Source: Streptomyces sp. NBC_01689 (GTDB taxonomy: Bacteria > Actinomycetota > Actinomycetes > Streptomycetales > Streptomycetaceae). Taken from it: DNA of 64,000 bases. Below, one piece after another: positions 32,693-40,280 of this stretch; the first letter of the stretch is position 1, and every line of letters begins with the position of its first letter. The stretch lies in the NCBI RefSeq assembly GCF_036250675.1, contig NZ_CP109592.1, positions 3,968,001 through 4,032,000 on the forward strand, written 5' to 3'. Below the pieces are notes generated by a model that made no database searches, had not been told where the DNA came from, and saw only the letters and a list, made by a program, of their open reading frames with translations. The position numbers and the translations under genes were made by a program.

Positions 32693-33746
32693 GGATCGTC
32701 TCCTTCCAGAAGTGGCACGCGCTGGCGCGGCCCTGCAGTTCCGTTCCGTCCCGCTCGGTCACCTGGACCAGTGCGGGACGCTCGGTGCGGCAGATGTCCT
32801 GAGCCCTGTCGCAGCGGGGGTTGAAGGCGCAGCCGCTCGGCACCTTCAGCAGGTTGGGCGGCAGGCCCTTGATCGCGTAGAGCTCCTGGCCCTTCTGGTC
32901 CAGGCGCGGGATCGAGTCGAGCAGGCCGCTGGTGTAGGGGTGGGCCGGGCGCTTGTACAGCTCGTGCACCGGCGCCGTCTCGACGATCCGGCCCGCGTAC
33001 ATCACCGCGATCTTGTCGGCGACGTCCGCGACGACACCGAGGTCGTGGGTGATGAGGATGAGACCCATCTGGTACTCGCGCTGGAGCTCCGCGAGCAGGT
33101 CCATCACCTGGGCCTGGACCGTCACGTCGAGGGCCGTGGTCGGCTCGTCTGCGATGATCAGGTCCGGTTCCAGGGCCAGCGCCATGGCGATCATGATGCG
33201 CTGGCGCATACCGCCGGAGAACTGGTGGGGGTAGTCGTTCACCCGGGCCGCGGCGCCCGGGATCTTCACCCGGTCCATCAGCTCGACGGCCTTGGCCCTG
33301 GCCTGCTTGCGCGACATTCCCTGGTGGACACGGAACATCTCGCCGAGCTGGTAGCCCACGCTGAGCACCGGGTTCAGCGAGGACAGCGCGTCCTGGAAGA
33401 TCATCGCGATCCGCGCGCCGCGCAGCTTGCGCCGCTCCTCGTGGGACATGGTGAGCATGTCCTGGCCGTAGAAGCGGATCTCCCCCTGGGGGATCCGGGC
33501 CGGCGGCATGTCGAGGATGCCCATGATCGCCTGCGCGGTCACGGACTTGCCGGAGCCGGACTCGCCGAGCACGGCGAGCGTCTCCCCGGAGTTCACGGAG
33601 TAGTTGACGCCGTTGACGGCGCGGACCACGCCCTCACGGGTCTGGAACTCGACGTGCAGGTCACGCACTTCGAGCAGCGGGGCGGTGTTGCCGCCGTCGC
33701 CGGTTCGCGGAGCCGGGACGGCGTCCTTGGAGTCGATGTCGGTCAC
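32685..33746 (-). CDS. Oligopeptide ABC importer ATPase, OppD type (upstream, BldK-like operon)
   Basis: 353 residues. Walker A AVLGESGSGKSVTAQAIMG, Q-loop MIFQDALSSLNPVLSVGYQL, signature QFSGGMRQRIMIAMALAL, Walker B LIIADEPTTALDVTVQAQVM, switch His LITHDLGVVADVADK. The C-terminal domain has CAFNPRCDRAQDIC and ACHFW. GTG at 33746 follows GGGAGG; it starts 11 bp after the OppC-type stop, the one junction that differs from the downstream operon (where these genes overlap by 4 bp). Confidence 0.95.
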   Translation of the reverse strand: MTDIDSKDAVPAPRTGDGGNTAPLLEVRDLHVEFQTREGVVRAVNGVNYSVNSGETLAVLGESGSGKSVTAQAIMGILDMPPARIPQGEIRFYGQDMLTMSHEERRKLRGARIAMIFQDALSSLNPVLSVGYQLGEMFRVHQGMSRKQARAKAVELMDRVKIPGAAARVNDYPHQFSGGMRQRIMIAMALALEPDLIIADEPTTALDVTVQAQVMDLLAELQREYQMGLILITHDLGVVADVADKIAVMYAGRIVETAPVHELYKRPAHPYTSGLLDSIPRLDQKGQELYAIKGLPPNLLKVPSGCAFNPRCDRAQDICRTERPALVQVTERDGTELQGRASACHFWKETIHG

Positions 33747-33757
33747 GTACGCCTCCC

Positions 33758-34696
33758 TCAGCGCATCTTGGGATCGAAGGCGTCGCGGACCACGTCGCCG
33801 AGCATGATGAACGCCAGCACGGTGATGCTCAGGGCACCGGCCGGGAACAGCAGGGCGTGCGGCGAGGTCAGGAACCGGTCCTGGGCGTCACTGATCATCA
33901 CGCCCCAGGAGATGTTCGGGTACTGGATGCCGATGCCCAGGTAGGACAGGGCGGCTTCGGCACCGATGTAGACACCGAGGTTCATCGTGGTGATGACGAT
34001 GACCGGGGCGAGCGTGTTCGGCAGGATGTGCCGGAACGCGATGCGCCACGAACCCGCGCCCAGGGCCCGGGCCGCCATCACGTAGTCGTTGTACTTGTTC
34101 GCGATGACCTCGCCGCGCATGATCCGGAAGACCTGCGGCCAGCCGAGGATCGCCATGATGAACGACACCGACCAGACGTCACCGCCGCCCCAGACGGACA
34201 TGATCAGCAGACCGCCGATGAGCAGCGGCAGACCCGCGAACACCTCGGTGATGCGGGACAGCAGCGCGTCCGCCCAGCCGCCGATCAGACCGGCGAGCAT
34301 GCCCACCAGACCGCCGATCAGGGTGGTGGCGATGGTGGTCACCACACCGACGACGATCGAGTTGCGCGTGCCGTACACGGCCCGGGTGTAGATGTCGCAG
34401 CCCTGTACGTCGTAGCCGAACAGGTGCCCGGACGAGGGTCCGCTCATGGAGTTCTGCAGCTGGCAGAAACCGTCCGAGAACGGGGAGCGCGCCGTGAACA
34501 CGCTGGGCGCGATCGCCAGCGCGAGCAGGCACACGATGACCAGGGCGGTCACGATGAACATGGGCCGCTTGCGCAGGTCCGCCCAGCCGTCCTTGAGGAG
34601 GCTCGCCTGACGGGCGGCCGCCTTCTCCTCGGCCTCGATCTCCTTGGCGAGGGCGGCCTCGTCGGTCGTGGGCCTCTCTATCGTCTTCTCACTCAT
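33758..34696 (-). CDS. Oligopeptide ABC importer permease, OppC type (upstream, BldK-like operon)
   Basis: 312 residues. A charged cytoplasmic N-terminus (EAALAKEIEAEEKAAARQAS, helical) precedes the OppC N-terminal domain (LLKDGWADLRKRPMFIVTAL) and six helices in total. The external loop has the conserved cysteines DGFCQLQNS and YDVQGCDIYTRAVYG. The EAA loop is ARALGAGSWRIAFRHILPN; C-terminus GDVVRDAFDPKMR. ATG at 34696 overlaps the OppB-type stop by 8 bp (ATGAGTGA). Confidence 0.95.
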   Translation of the reverse strand: MSEKTIERPTTDEAALAKEIEAEEKAAARQASLLKDGWADLRKRPMFIVTALVIVCLLALAIAPSVFTARSPFSDGFCQLQNSMSGPSSGHLFGYDVQGCDIYTRAVYGTRNSIVVGVVTTIATTLIGGLVGMLAGLIGGWADALLSRITEVFAGLPLLIGGLLIMSVWGGGDVWSVSFIMAILGWPQVFRIMRGEVIANKYNDYVMAARALGAGSWRIAFRHILPNTLAPVIVITTMNLGVYIGAEAALSYLGIGIQYPNISWGVMISDAQDRFLTSPHALLFPAGALSITVLAFIMLGDVVRDAFDPKMR

Positions 34697-35615
34697 AACG
34701 GATCCTCGGGTCGAGCACGGCGTACAGCAGGTCCACGACGAGGTTGGCGACCAGGTAGATGAGCACCAGGAGGGTCACCAGACCGACCACGACGGGTCGT
34801 TCGCGCAGATACAGGGACTGGGCGAGCTGGCCACCGAGACCGGGCATGTTGAACACGCGCTCGGTGATGATGGCGCCGCCCATGAGGGCGCCGAGGTCGA
34901 AGCCCAGGAAGGTGACGACCGGAATCATGGAGTTCCGCAGCGCGTGCACGCCGATGACCCGGCGCCGGGGCAGGCCCTTGGCGATCGCGGTGCGGACGTA
35001 GTCGGCGCGGATGGACTCCGTCATGCTCGACCGGACCAGTCGCGCGATGTACGCCATGGAGGTCGCGGCCAGCACGATGGCCGGAAGGATGTAGCTCTGC
35101 GGCCAGCCCTTCTCGATACCGGCGACCGGGGTGAGCTTGAGGCTCATGCCGAACTCGAGCTGGAGCACGCTGCCGAAGACGAAGACCGGGATCGAGATCA
35201 GCACGAGCGTGGCGACGAGCACGACGTTGTCGAGGAACTTGCCCCGCTTGAGAGCGGAGAGGATGCCCGCGACGACGCCGATGACGGCCTCGATGGCGAA
35301 GGCGGTCAGACCCAGCTTCAGGGTGACCGGGAACCGCTCGGAGACGATCTCGGAGATGGCACGGCCGTTGTACGTCTCACCGAGGTCACCGGTGAAGACG
35401 CCGCTGATGTAGTGCCAGTACTGCTGGTAGAGCGGTTCGTTCAGGTGGTAGTGCGCGCGGAGGATCGCCGCGATGTTGGGGTCGGCGCGCTTGTCGCCGG
35501 CCAGTGCCTGGATCGGGTCGCCGGGCAACGCGAAGACCAGGCAGAAGATGATGAACGTGACGCCTATCAACACAGGGATCACCTGCAGAAGACGGCGCAC
35601 GACGTATCGGCCCAT
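34689..35615 (-). CDS. Oligopeptide ABC importer permease, OppB type (upstream, BldK-like operon)
   Basis: 308 residues with six helices. Starts MGRYVVRRLLQVIPVLIGVT; external loop GDPIQALAGDKRADPNIAAI; EAA loop AIAKGLPRRRVIGVHALRNS; C-terminus DLLYAVLDPRIRYE. ATG at 35615 follows CTGGAG five bases upstream; the longer frame is not needed. The gap of 150 bp to the binding-protein gene holds a hairpin, as in the downstream operon. Confidence 0.95.
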   Translation of the reverse strand: MGRYVVRRLLQVIPVLIGVTFIIFCLVFALPGDPIQALAGDKRADPNIAAILRAHYHLNEPLYQQYWHYISGVFTGDLGETYNGRAISEIVSERFPVTLKLGLTAFAIEAVIGVVAGILSALKRGKFLDNVVLVATLVLISIPVFVFGSVLQLEFGMSLKLTPVAGIEKGWPQSYILPAIVLAATSMAYIARLVRSSMTESIRADYVRTAIAKGLPRRRVIGVHALRNSMIPVVTFLGFDLGALMGGAIITERVFNMPGLGGQLAQSLYLRERPVVVGLVTLLVLIYLVANLVVDLLYAVLDPRIRYE

Positions 35616-35690
35616 GGGTACTCCAGAGGGGGGTGCTCGATCCGCCCGTGGCCGGGGCGGCGGCACTGTCGGACGGAAGACGGCAGAAAG

Positions 35691-35730
35691 GGTGAGCAGG
35701 GGAAGGCTTCGAGCTCCTCCCCTGCTCACC
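35691..35730 (-). terminator. Intercistronic hairpin after the binding-protein gene (upstream operon)
   Basis: GGTGAGCAGGGGA (35691-35703) pairs with TCCCCTGCTCACC (35718-35730). The loop side can extend the stem imperfectly (GCT/AGC). On the minus strand it is followed by CTTTCT. It starts 36 bases after the binding-protein stop, probably a partial terminator/stabiliser. Confidence 0.68.
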
Positions 35731-35765
35731 CCCTGTCCGCTGTATCGGACCTGCTCAGATACGGG

Positions 35766-37388
35766 TCAGCTGAGCTTGACCGTGTCCCACAGGATCTGGT
35801 GACCGGCGACCTTCATCGACTTGATCTTGTCGCTGAAGCCCGCGTTCAGGGTGTAGAAGTAGACCGGGATGTACGGCATGTCCTTCAGCAGGACGTCGTC
35901 GGCCTGCTGGTAGAACTTGACCGCGTCCTCGTGCGTCGGGGCCTGGTCACCCTTGACGAGGAGCTTCTCGAAGTCCTCGTTGACGTAACCCGAGTAGTTC
36001 GAGCCGTTGGCGATGGCGTCCTTGGAGAAGACCGGGCGGAGGTAGTCCTCGGCGTCCGGGTAGTCCATGCTCCACGCCATACGGAACGCGCCCTGGTACT
36101 TCTTGGCGTCCAGGTCGTTCAGGATGGTCTGGAACTGCTCGAACGGCTTCGCCGTCACCTTCAGGCCCAGGTTCTGCTGGAGCTGGTTCGCGACGGCCTC
36201 GATCCACTCCTTGTGGCCGCCGTCGGCGTTGTAGCCGAGCTCCAGCTTGTTGCCGGGCAGGCCGCCGCTCTTCTTGTAGAGCTCCTTGGCCTTCGCGACG
36301 TTCAGGGTGCAGCCGTCACCGCACGCGCCCTTGCGGTAGCCGTCGATGATCGGGCTGATGTAGTCGTCCGCGGGCGTACGCGCACCGAGGAAGACCTTGT
36401 CGGCGATCGTCTGCCGGTCGATGGCCATGGAGATGGCCTTGCGCAGGTCGGCGTTCTGGAAGGCCTTGTTGTACTTGATCGGGAAGCCGATGTAACCGAC
36501 GGCCGAGTCGGCCTCGTCGATCGTACGGTTCGGCAGGTCCTTCTTGTACGTCGGCAGGCCCGAGGTCGGGATCGTCAGCAGGCTGTCGAGGTTGCCGGCG
36601 ACGAGGTCCTTGTAGGCGGTGTCCGGGTTCGAGTAGATCTTGAAGTTGACACCCTTGACCTCGATCTTCGAGGCGTCCGGGTACTTGTCGTACTTCGTGG
36701 TGTCGATCTGCTCGTTGTGCTTGAACTTGCCCTTCATCTTGAAGGGGCCGTTGCCGATCGGGGCCTCGCCGAAGCCCTTCGGGTCCTTGAAGAACGCCTT
36801 GGGCAGCGGCACGAACGCCGTGAAGGACAGCTGGGACGGGAACGCCGAGAACGCGCCGCTGAGGGTGACCTGCAGGGTGCTGTCGTCGACGGCCTTGAGG
36901 CCCGACATCTGGTCGGTCGACGGCTTCTTGCCCTCGCCCGGGTTCAGGTCGCTGTAGCCCTGGATGTGGCTGAACAGCGGGTTGGTCTGCTGGGCGTTCG
37001 TCTGGTTCGCGCCGTAGTTCCAGGCGTCGACGAACGACTGGGCGGTGACCTTCTCGCCGTTGTGGAACGTGTAGCCCGACTTGAGCTTGATCGTCCAGAC
37101 CTTGTTGTCCTTGGTCTCGATCGACTCGGCCATGGCGTTGACGACCTTGTTGCTGGCGTCAAGCTTGGTCAGACCCGTGAAGAGGGCGTTGATGACCTGG
37201 CCGCCCTCGGTCTCGTACGTGTTGGAGGGAACCAGCGAGTTCTGCGGTTCGCCGATCTCCACCGACACGACGCCGTTGCCCTTGCCCGCGCCCGAGCTGC
37301 TGTCGCCCCCGCCACCGCCACAGGCCGTCGCACCCAGCGCCACAACTGCGGCTATCGCAACCCACTTGGCGCTCTTGGCACCACGCAT
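35766..37388 (-). CDS. Peptide-binding lipoprotein of ABC importer (upstream operon; BldKB-like)
   Basis: 540 residues from the ATG at 37388, chosen because GAGGAGG lies just upstream; an ATG five codons earlier would overlap that site. Signal peptide MRGAKSAKWVAIAAVVALGA with lipobox GATAC (Cys 23), then Gly/Ser-rich linker. SBP_bac_5 features: VVSVEIGEPQNSLVPSNTYE; YTFHNGEKVTAQSFVDAWNY; IGNGPFKMKGKFKHNEQIDT; LRKAISMAIDRQTIADKVFL; FYQQADDVLLKDMPYIPVYF. The Cys pair GACGDGCTL matches one in the paralogue. By its position next to typA I favour this operon as BldK, which in S. coelicolor is needed for aerial mycelium. However, I recall a permease gene preceding the binding-protein gene there, so the assignment is tentative. 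Confidence 0.92.
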   Translation of the reverse strand: MRGAKSAKWVAIAAVVALGATACGGGGGDSSSGAGKGNGVVSVEIGEPQNSLVPSNTYETEGGQVINALFTGLTKLDASNKVVNAMAESIETKDNKVWTIKLKSGYTFHNGEKVTAQSFVDAWNYGANQTNAQQTNPLFSHIQGYSDLNPGEGKKPSTDQMSGLKAVDDSTLQVTLSGAFSAFPSQLSFTAFVPLPKAFFKDPKGFGEAPIGNGPFKMKGKFKHNEQIDTTKYDKYPDASKIEVKGVNFKIYSNPDTAYKDLVAGNLDSLLTIPTSGLPTYKKDLPNRTIDEADSAVGYIGFPIKYNKAFQNADLRKAISMAIDRQTIADKVFLGARTPADDYISPIIDGYRKGACGDGCTLNVAKAKELYKKSGGLPGNKLELGYNADGGHKEWIEAVANQLQQNLGLKVTAKPFEQFQTILNDLDAKKYQGAFRMAWSMDYPDAEDYLRPVFSKDAIANGSNYSGYVNEDFEKLLVKGDQAPTHEDAVKFYQQADDVLLKDMPYIPVYFYTLNAGFSDKIKSMKVAGHQILWDTVKLS

Positions 37389-38070
37389 GGGGCTCCTCCT
37401 CATGAGTCCATTGGTTCACCACTTGGAGGGGCACCTGACACATCACCGTCACCGGCGCCTGAAACGGTCAAGTGCCCCCGCGCTCGTGAGTCGTCGCCGC
37501 CAGCAGCGCATGACCCGTTGATCCGAGCTCTACGCGCCTAACTATCTGCCATGGCTCAGTGCCCGACCACACTCACAAGGTCTCGGTTCGATCACACCTG
37601 GCGCTCACATCTTCCAAAATCCGGACAAAGGGTTTGGCGAAAGATCCCTGCGAAACGGACTTGTTACACATGTATCGGTTCCGACTGTCCGCATTCCGGA
37701 CGCATGGGGCGAGAAATCCAGTTGCGACTATCGTGGTCGCCGTGCGGGGGTCCGCTTGGCGTGCTCGCACACTGCCCCACCTGCGGGCGACGGCGCATAG
37801 CGCGGCCCAACAGGTGCGCGCGCCAGGGCCGTTCGGCGATCAAGCTCGCGCACGCCGTGCCGTGACACGACGCGGCGGACGATGTCGCACCAAGTGACCG
37901 AGGCCATGACCTGCCCGGTCAGCAGAATAGTGCGAATCAGCCATCCGATGGGGTCTCCCCCTGCCCTTCGAGGGTTTTCCCTACCGTTTCCGGTCGCCTC
38001 GCGGGCGCGCCCGGCGGATGGCTCCCGCCCCGCCCGGTTCGCCCCCCTTTCCGGGCCGTCGTGGCCACGC
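37389..38070. promoter_or_regulatory. Long upstream region of the BldK-like operon, no convincing gene
   Basis: About 680 bp between the typA terminator and the first importer gene. Bases 37550-37730 are AT-rich for this genome, so the operon promoter is likely there, which would give a leader of 150-350 bases. Candidates on the minus strand include a TTGACC at 37466-37471 with no clear -10 partner. A 59-codon frame (37728-37907, minus) has a weak ribosome site but no family resemblance. Confidence 0.45.
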
Positions 38071-38107
38071 AAAAAACCAGGATGCCCCCGGGACGGGGAC
38101 ACCCTGG
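38071..38107 (-). terminator. Intrinsic terminator with T6 tract after typA
   Basis: On the minus strand CCAGGGTGTCCCCG pairs with CGGGGGCATCCTGG (two G-U pairs) around a 3-base loop and is followed at once by TTTTTT. It starts 62 bases after the typA stop. A textbook rho-independent terminator, uncommon in this GC-rich genome. Confidence 0.9.
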
Positions 38108-38168
38108 CTCGGTGGGCCGGCTCACGGGGTCCCTGGAGACCTCGGGCCGGCCGTCGCCGGAGGGCGGA

Positions 38169-40076
38169 TCAGCTGTTCTTGGCGCGGCTGGCGGCGCGGG
38201 CGCGCTCGCGGCCGTCCAGGTTGACCTTGCGGATGCGCACGGCCTCCGGGGTCACCTCGACGCACTCGTCGTCACGGCAGAACTCCAGGGACTGCTCCAG
38301 GGAGAGCTTGCGCGGCGGCACGATCGCCTCGAACGAGTCGGCCGAGGACGACCGCATGTTCGTGAGCTTCTTCTCCTTGGTGATGTTCACGTCCATGTCG
38401 TCGGCGCGCGAGTTCTCGCCGACGATCATGCCCTCGTACACCTCGGTGCCGGGGTCGGTGAACAGCACGCCGCGCTCCTGCAGGTTCGTCATCGCGAAGG
38501 CGGTGACGGCACCGGCGCGGTCGGCGACCAGGGAGCCGTTGTTACGGGTGGCCAGCACGCCGAACCAGGGCTCGTGGCCCTCGTGGATGGAGTGGGCGAT
38601 GCCCGTGCCGCGGGTGCCGGTCAGGAACTCCGTACGGAAGCCGATGAGACCGCGGGAGGGGACGACGAACTCCATGCGGACCCAGCCCGAGCCGTGGTTG
38701 GACATGTTGTCCATCCGGCCCTTGCGGACGCCCATGAGCTGCGTGACCGCGCCCATGTGCTCCTCGGGCACGTCGATCGTCATGCGCTCGACGGGCTCGT
38801 GGACCTTGCCGTCGATCTCCTGGGTGACCACCTGCGGCTTGCCGATGGTCAGCTCGAAGCCCTCGCGGCGCATCTGCTCGACCAGGATGGCGAGCGCGAG
38901 CTCACCACGGCCCTGGACCTCCCAGGCGTCCGGGCGCTCGGTGTCGAGCACCCGCAGCGAGACGTTGCCGACCAGCTCGCGGTCGAGGCGGTCCTTGACC
39001 TGGCGGGCGGTGACCTTGCGGTCCTTGACCGCGGCCTTGTTGTCGGCGCCCTTGCCGGTGCCGCCACGGCCGACCAGCGGCGAGGTGTTGGTACCGATCG
39101 TCATCGAGATCGCCGGCTCGTCGACCGTGATGAGCGGCAGCGCGATGGGGTTCTCGGTGTCGGCGAGGGTCTCGCCGATCATGATGTCCGGGATGCCGGC
39201 GACGGCGCAGATGTCACCGGGGCCCGCCTTCTCGGCGGGCTTGCGGGTGAGCGCCTCGGTCATCAGCAGCTCGGTGATGCGGACGTTGGACATCGTGCCG
39301 TCGCGCTTGATCCACGTGACGGTCTGGCCCTTGCGCAGCTCGCCCTGCTCGACACGCAGGAGCGCGATACGGCCGAGGAAGTTGTCCGCGTCCAGGTTGG
39401 TGACGTGCGCCTGGAGCGGGGCCTCCTCGTCGAATTCGGGGGCCGGGACGTGCGAGAGGATCGTGGAGAAGAACGGCTCCAGGCTGTCGCTGTCCTGCGG
39501 GACCGTGCCGTCCTCCGGCTTGGTCAGCGAGGCGACGCCGTCCCGCGCACACGCGTAGACGATCGGGAACTCGATCTGGTCCTCGTCGGCGTCGAGGTCG
39601 AGGAAGAGGTCGTACGCCTCGTTCACGACCTCGTCGATGCGCGAGTCGGGCCGGTCGGTCTTGTTGATGCACAGGATGACGGGCAGACGGGCCTGCAGCG
39701 CCTTGCGCAGCACGAAGCGGGTCTGCGGCAGCGGGCCCTCGGAGGCGTCGACGAGGAGGACGACCGCGTCCACCATCGACAGACCGCGCTCGACCTCACC
39801 GCCGAAGTCGGCGTGGCCGGGGGTGTCGATGATGTTGATCGTGATGACCTCGCCCCCGTCCTTGGGGTGGTACTTCACGGCCGTGTTCTTGGCCAGGATC
39901 GTGATGCCCTTCTCACGCTCCAGGTCGTTCGAGTCCATCATGCGGTCGTCAAGCGACTCGGCGGCGTGCGCGGCGAAGGCACCGGCCTGCTTGAGCATGG
40001 CATCGACCAGGGTGGTCTTGCCATGGTCGACGTGGGCGACGATGGCGACGTTGCGGATGTCGTGGCGCGTGGCCAT
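38169..40076 (-). CDS. typA: Translational GTPase TypA/BipA
   Basis: 635 residues. A ribosome-associated GTPase related to EF-G that helps 50S assembly and stress adaptation. G1 VAHVDHGKTTLVDAML, G2 region LEREKGITILAKNT, G3 IIDTPGHADFGGEVER, G4 NKTDRPDSR. Beta-barrel domain II, then domains III/V (LAILVEQMRREGFELTIGKP; GGWVRMEFVVPSRGLIGFRT-like, read here as GSGWVRMEFVVPSRGLIGFR) and the BipA-specific C-terminal domain with LEFCRDDECVEVTPEAVRIR. ATG at 40076. In M. tuberculosis typA is adjacent to lpqW; here too the neighbour upstream is an LpqW-like lipoprotein gene. Confidence 0.97.
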   Translation of the reverse strand: MATRHDIRNVAIVAHVDHGKTTLVDAMLKQAGAFAAHAAESLDDRMMDSNDLEREKGITILAKNTAVKYHPKDGGEVITINIIDTPGHADFGGEVERGLSMVDAVVLLVDASEGPLPQTRFVLRKALQARLPVILCINKTDRPDSRIDEVVNEAYDLFLDLDADEDQIEFPIVYACARDGVASLTKPEDGTVPQDSDSLEPFFSTILSHVPAPEFDEEAPLQAHVTNLDADNFLGRIALLRVEQGELRKGQTVTWIKRDGTMSNVRITELLMTEALTRKPAEKAGPGDICAVAGIPDIMIGETLADTENPIALPLITVDEPAISMTIGTNTSPLVGRGGTGKGADNKAAVKDRKVTARQVKDRLDRELVGNVSLRVLDTERPDAWEVQGRGELALAILVEQMRREGFELTIGKPQVVTQEIDGKVHEPVERMTIDVPEEHMGAVTQLMGVRKGRMDNMSNHGSGWVRMEFVVPSRGLIGFRTEFLTGTRGTGIAHSIHEGHEPWFGVLATRNNGSLVADRAGAVTAFAMTNLQERGVLFTDPGTEVYEGMIVGENSRADDMDVNITKEKKLTNMRSSSADSFEAIVPPRKLSLEQSLEFCRDDECVEVTPEAVRIRKVNLDGRERARAASRAKNS

Positions 40077-40177
40077 ATTGAGGCGCTTCTCCCGGAGTGA
40101 GTGGACGGCCTCCGCAGCGCGGGGCCTGCCGGGCTGAACACGCCACGGCCTTACCCCATGGTACGTGGCCCTGACGG

Positions 40178-40219
40178 AGGCCGCCCCCGCCGGGGGTTCG
40201 GGCCCGGCGGGGGCGGCCT
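40178..40219 (-). terminator. Terminator, 17-bp perfect stem, after the LpqW-like gene
   Basis: AGGCCGCCCCCGCCGGG (40178-40194) pairs perfectly with CCCGGCGGGGGCGGCCT (40203-40219) across an 8-base loop, 61 bases past the stop at 40281. typA therefore has its own promoter in 40077-40177. Confidence 0.88.
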
Positions 40220-40280
40220 GCGGGCGCGGGCGGCGGGGCCCGGCGCGCGGGTGCGCGGGCGGCCGCCTCCGCCGGGTCCC

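Noticed and set aside
37580..37610. GGTTCGATC resembling a tRNA T-loop
   Set aside because: No matching acceptor stem, D-arm or anticodon arm can be drawn around it on either strand.
37728..37907. 59-codon minus-strand frame starting MASVTWCDIVRRVVSRHGV
   Set aside because: Weak ribosome site, mixed codon third positions, no family resemblance, and it lies in the probable promoter region of the importer operon.
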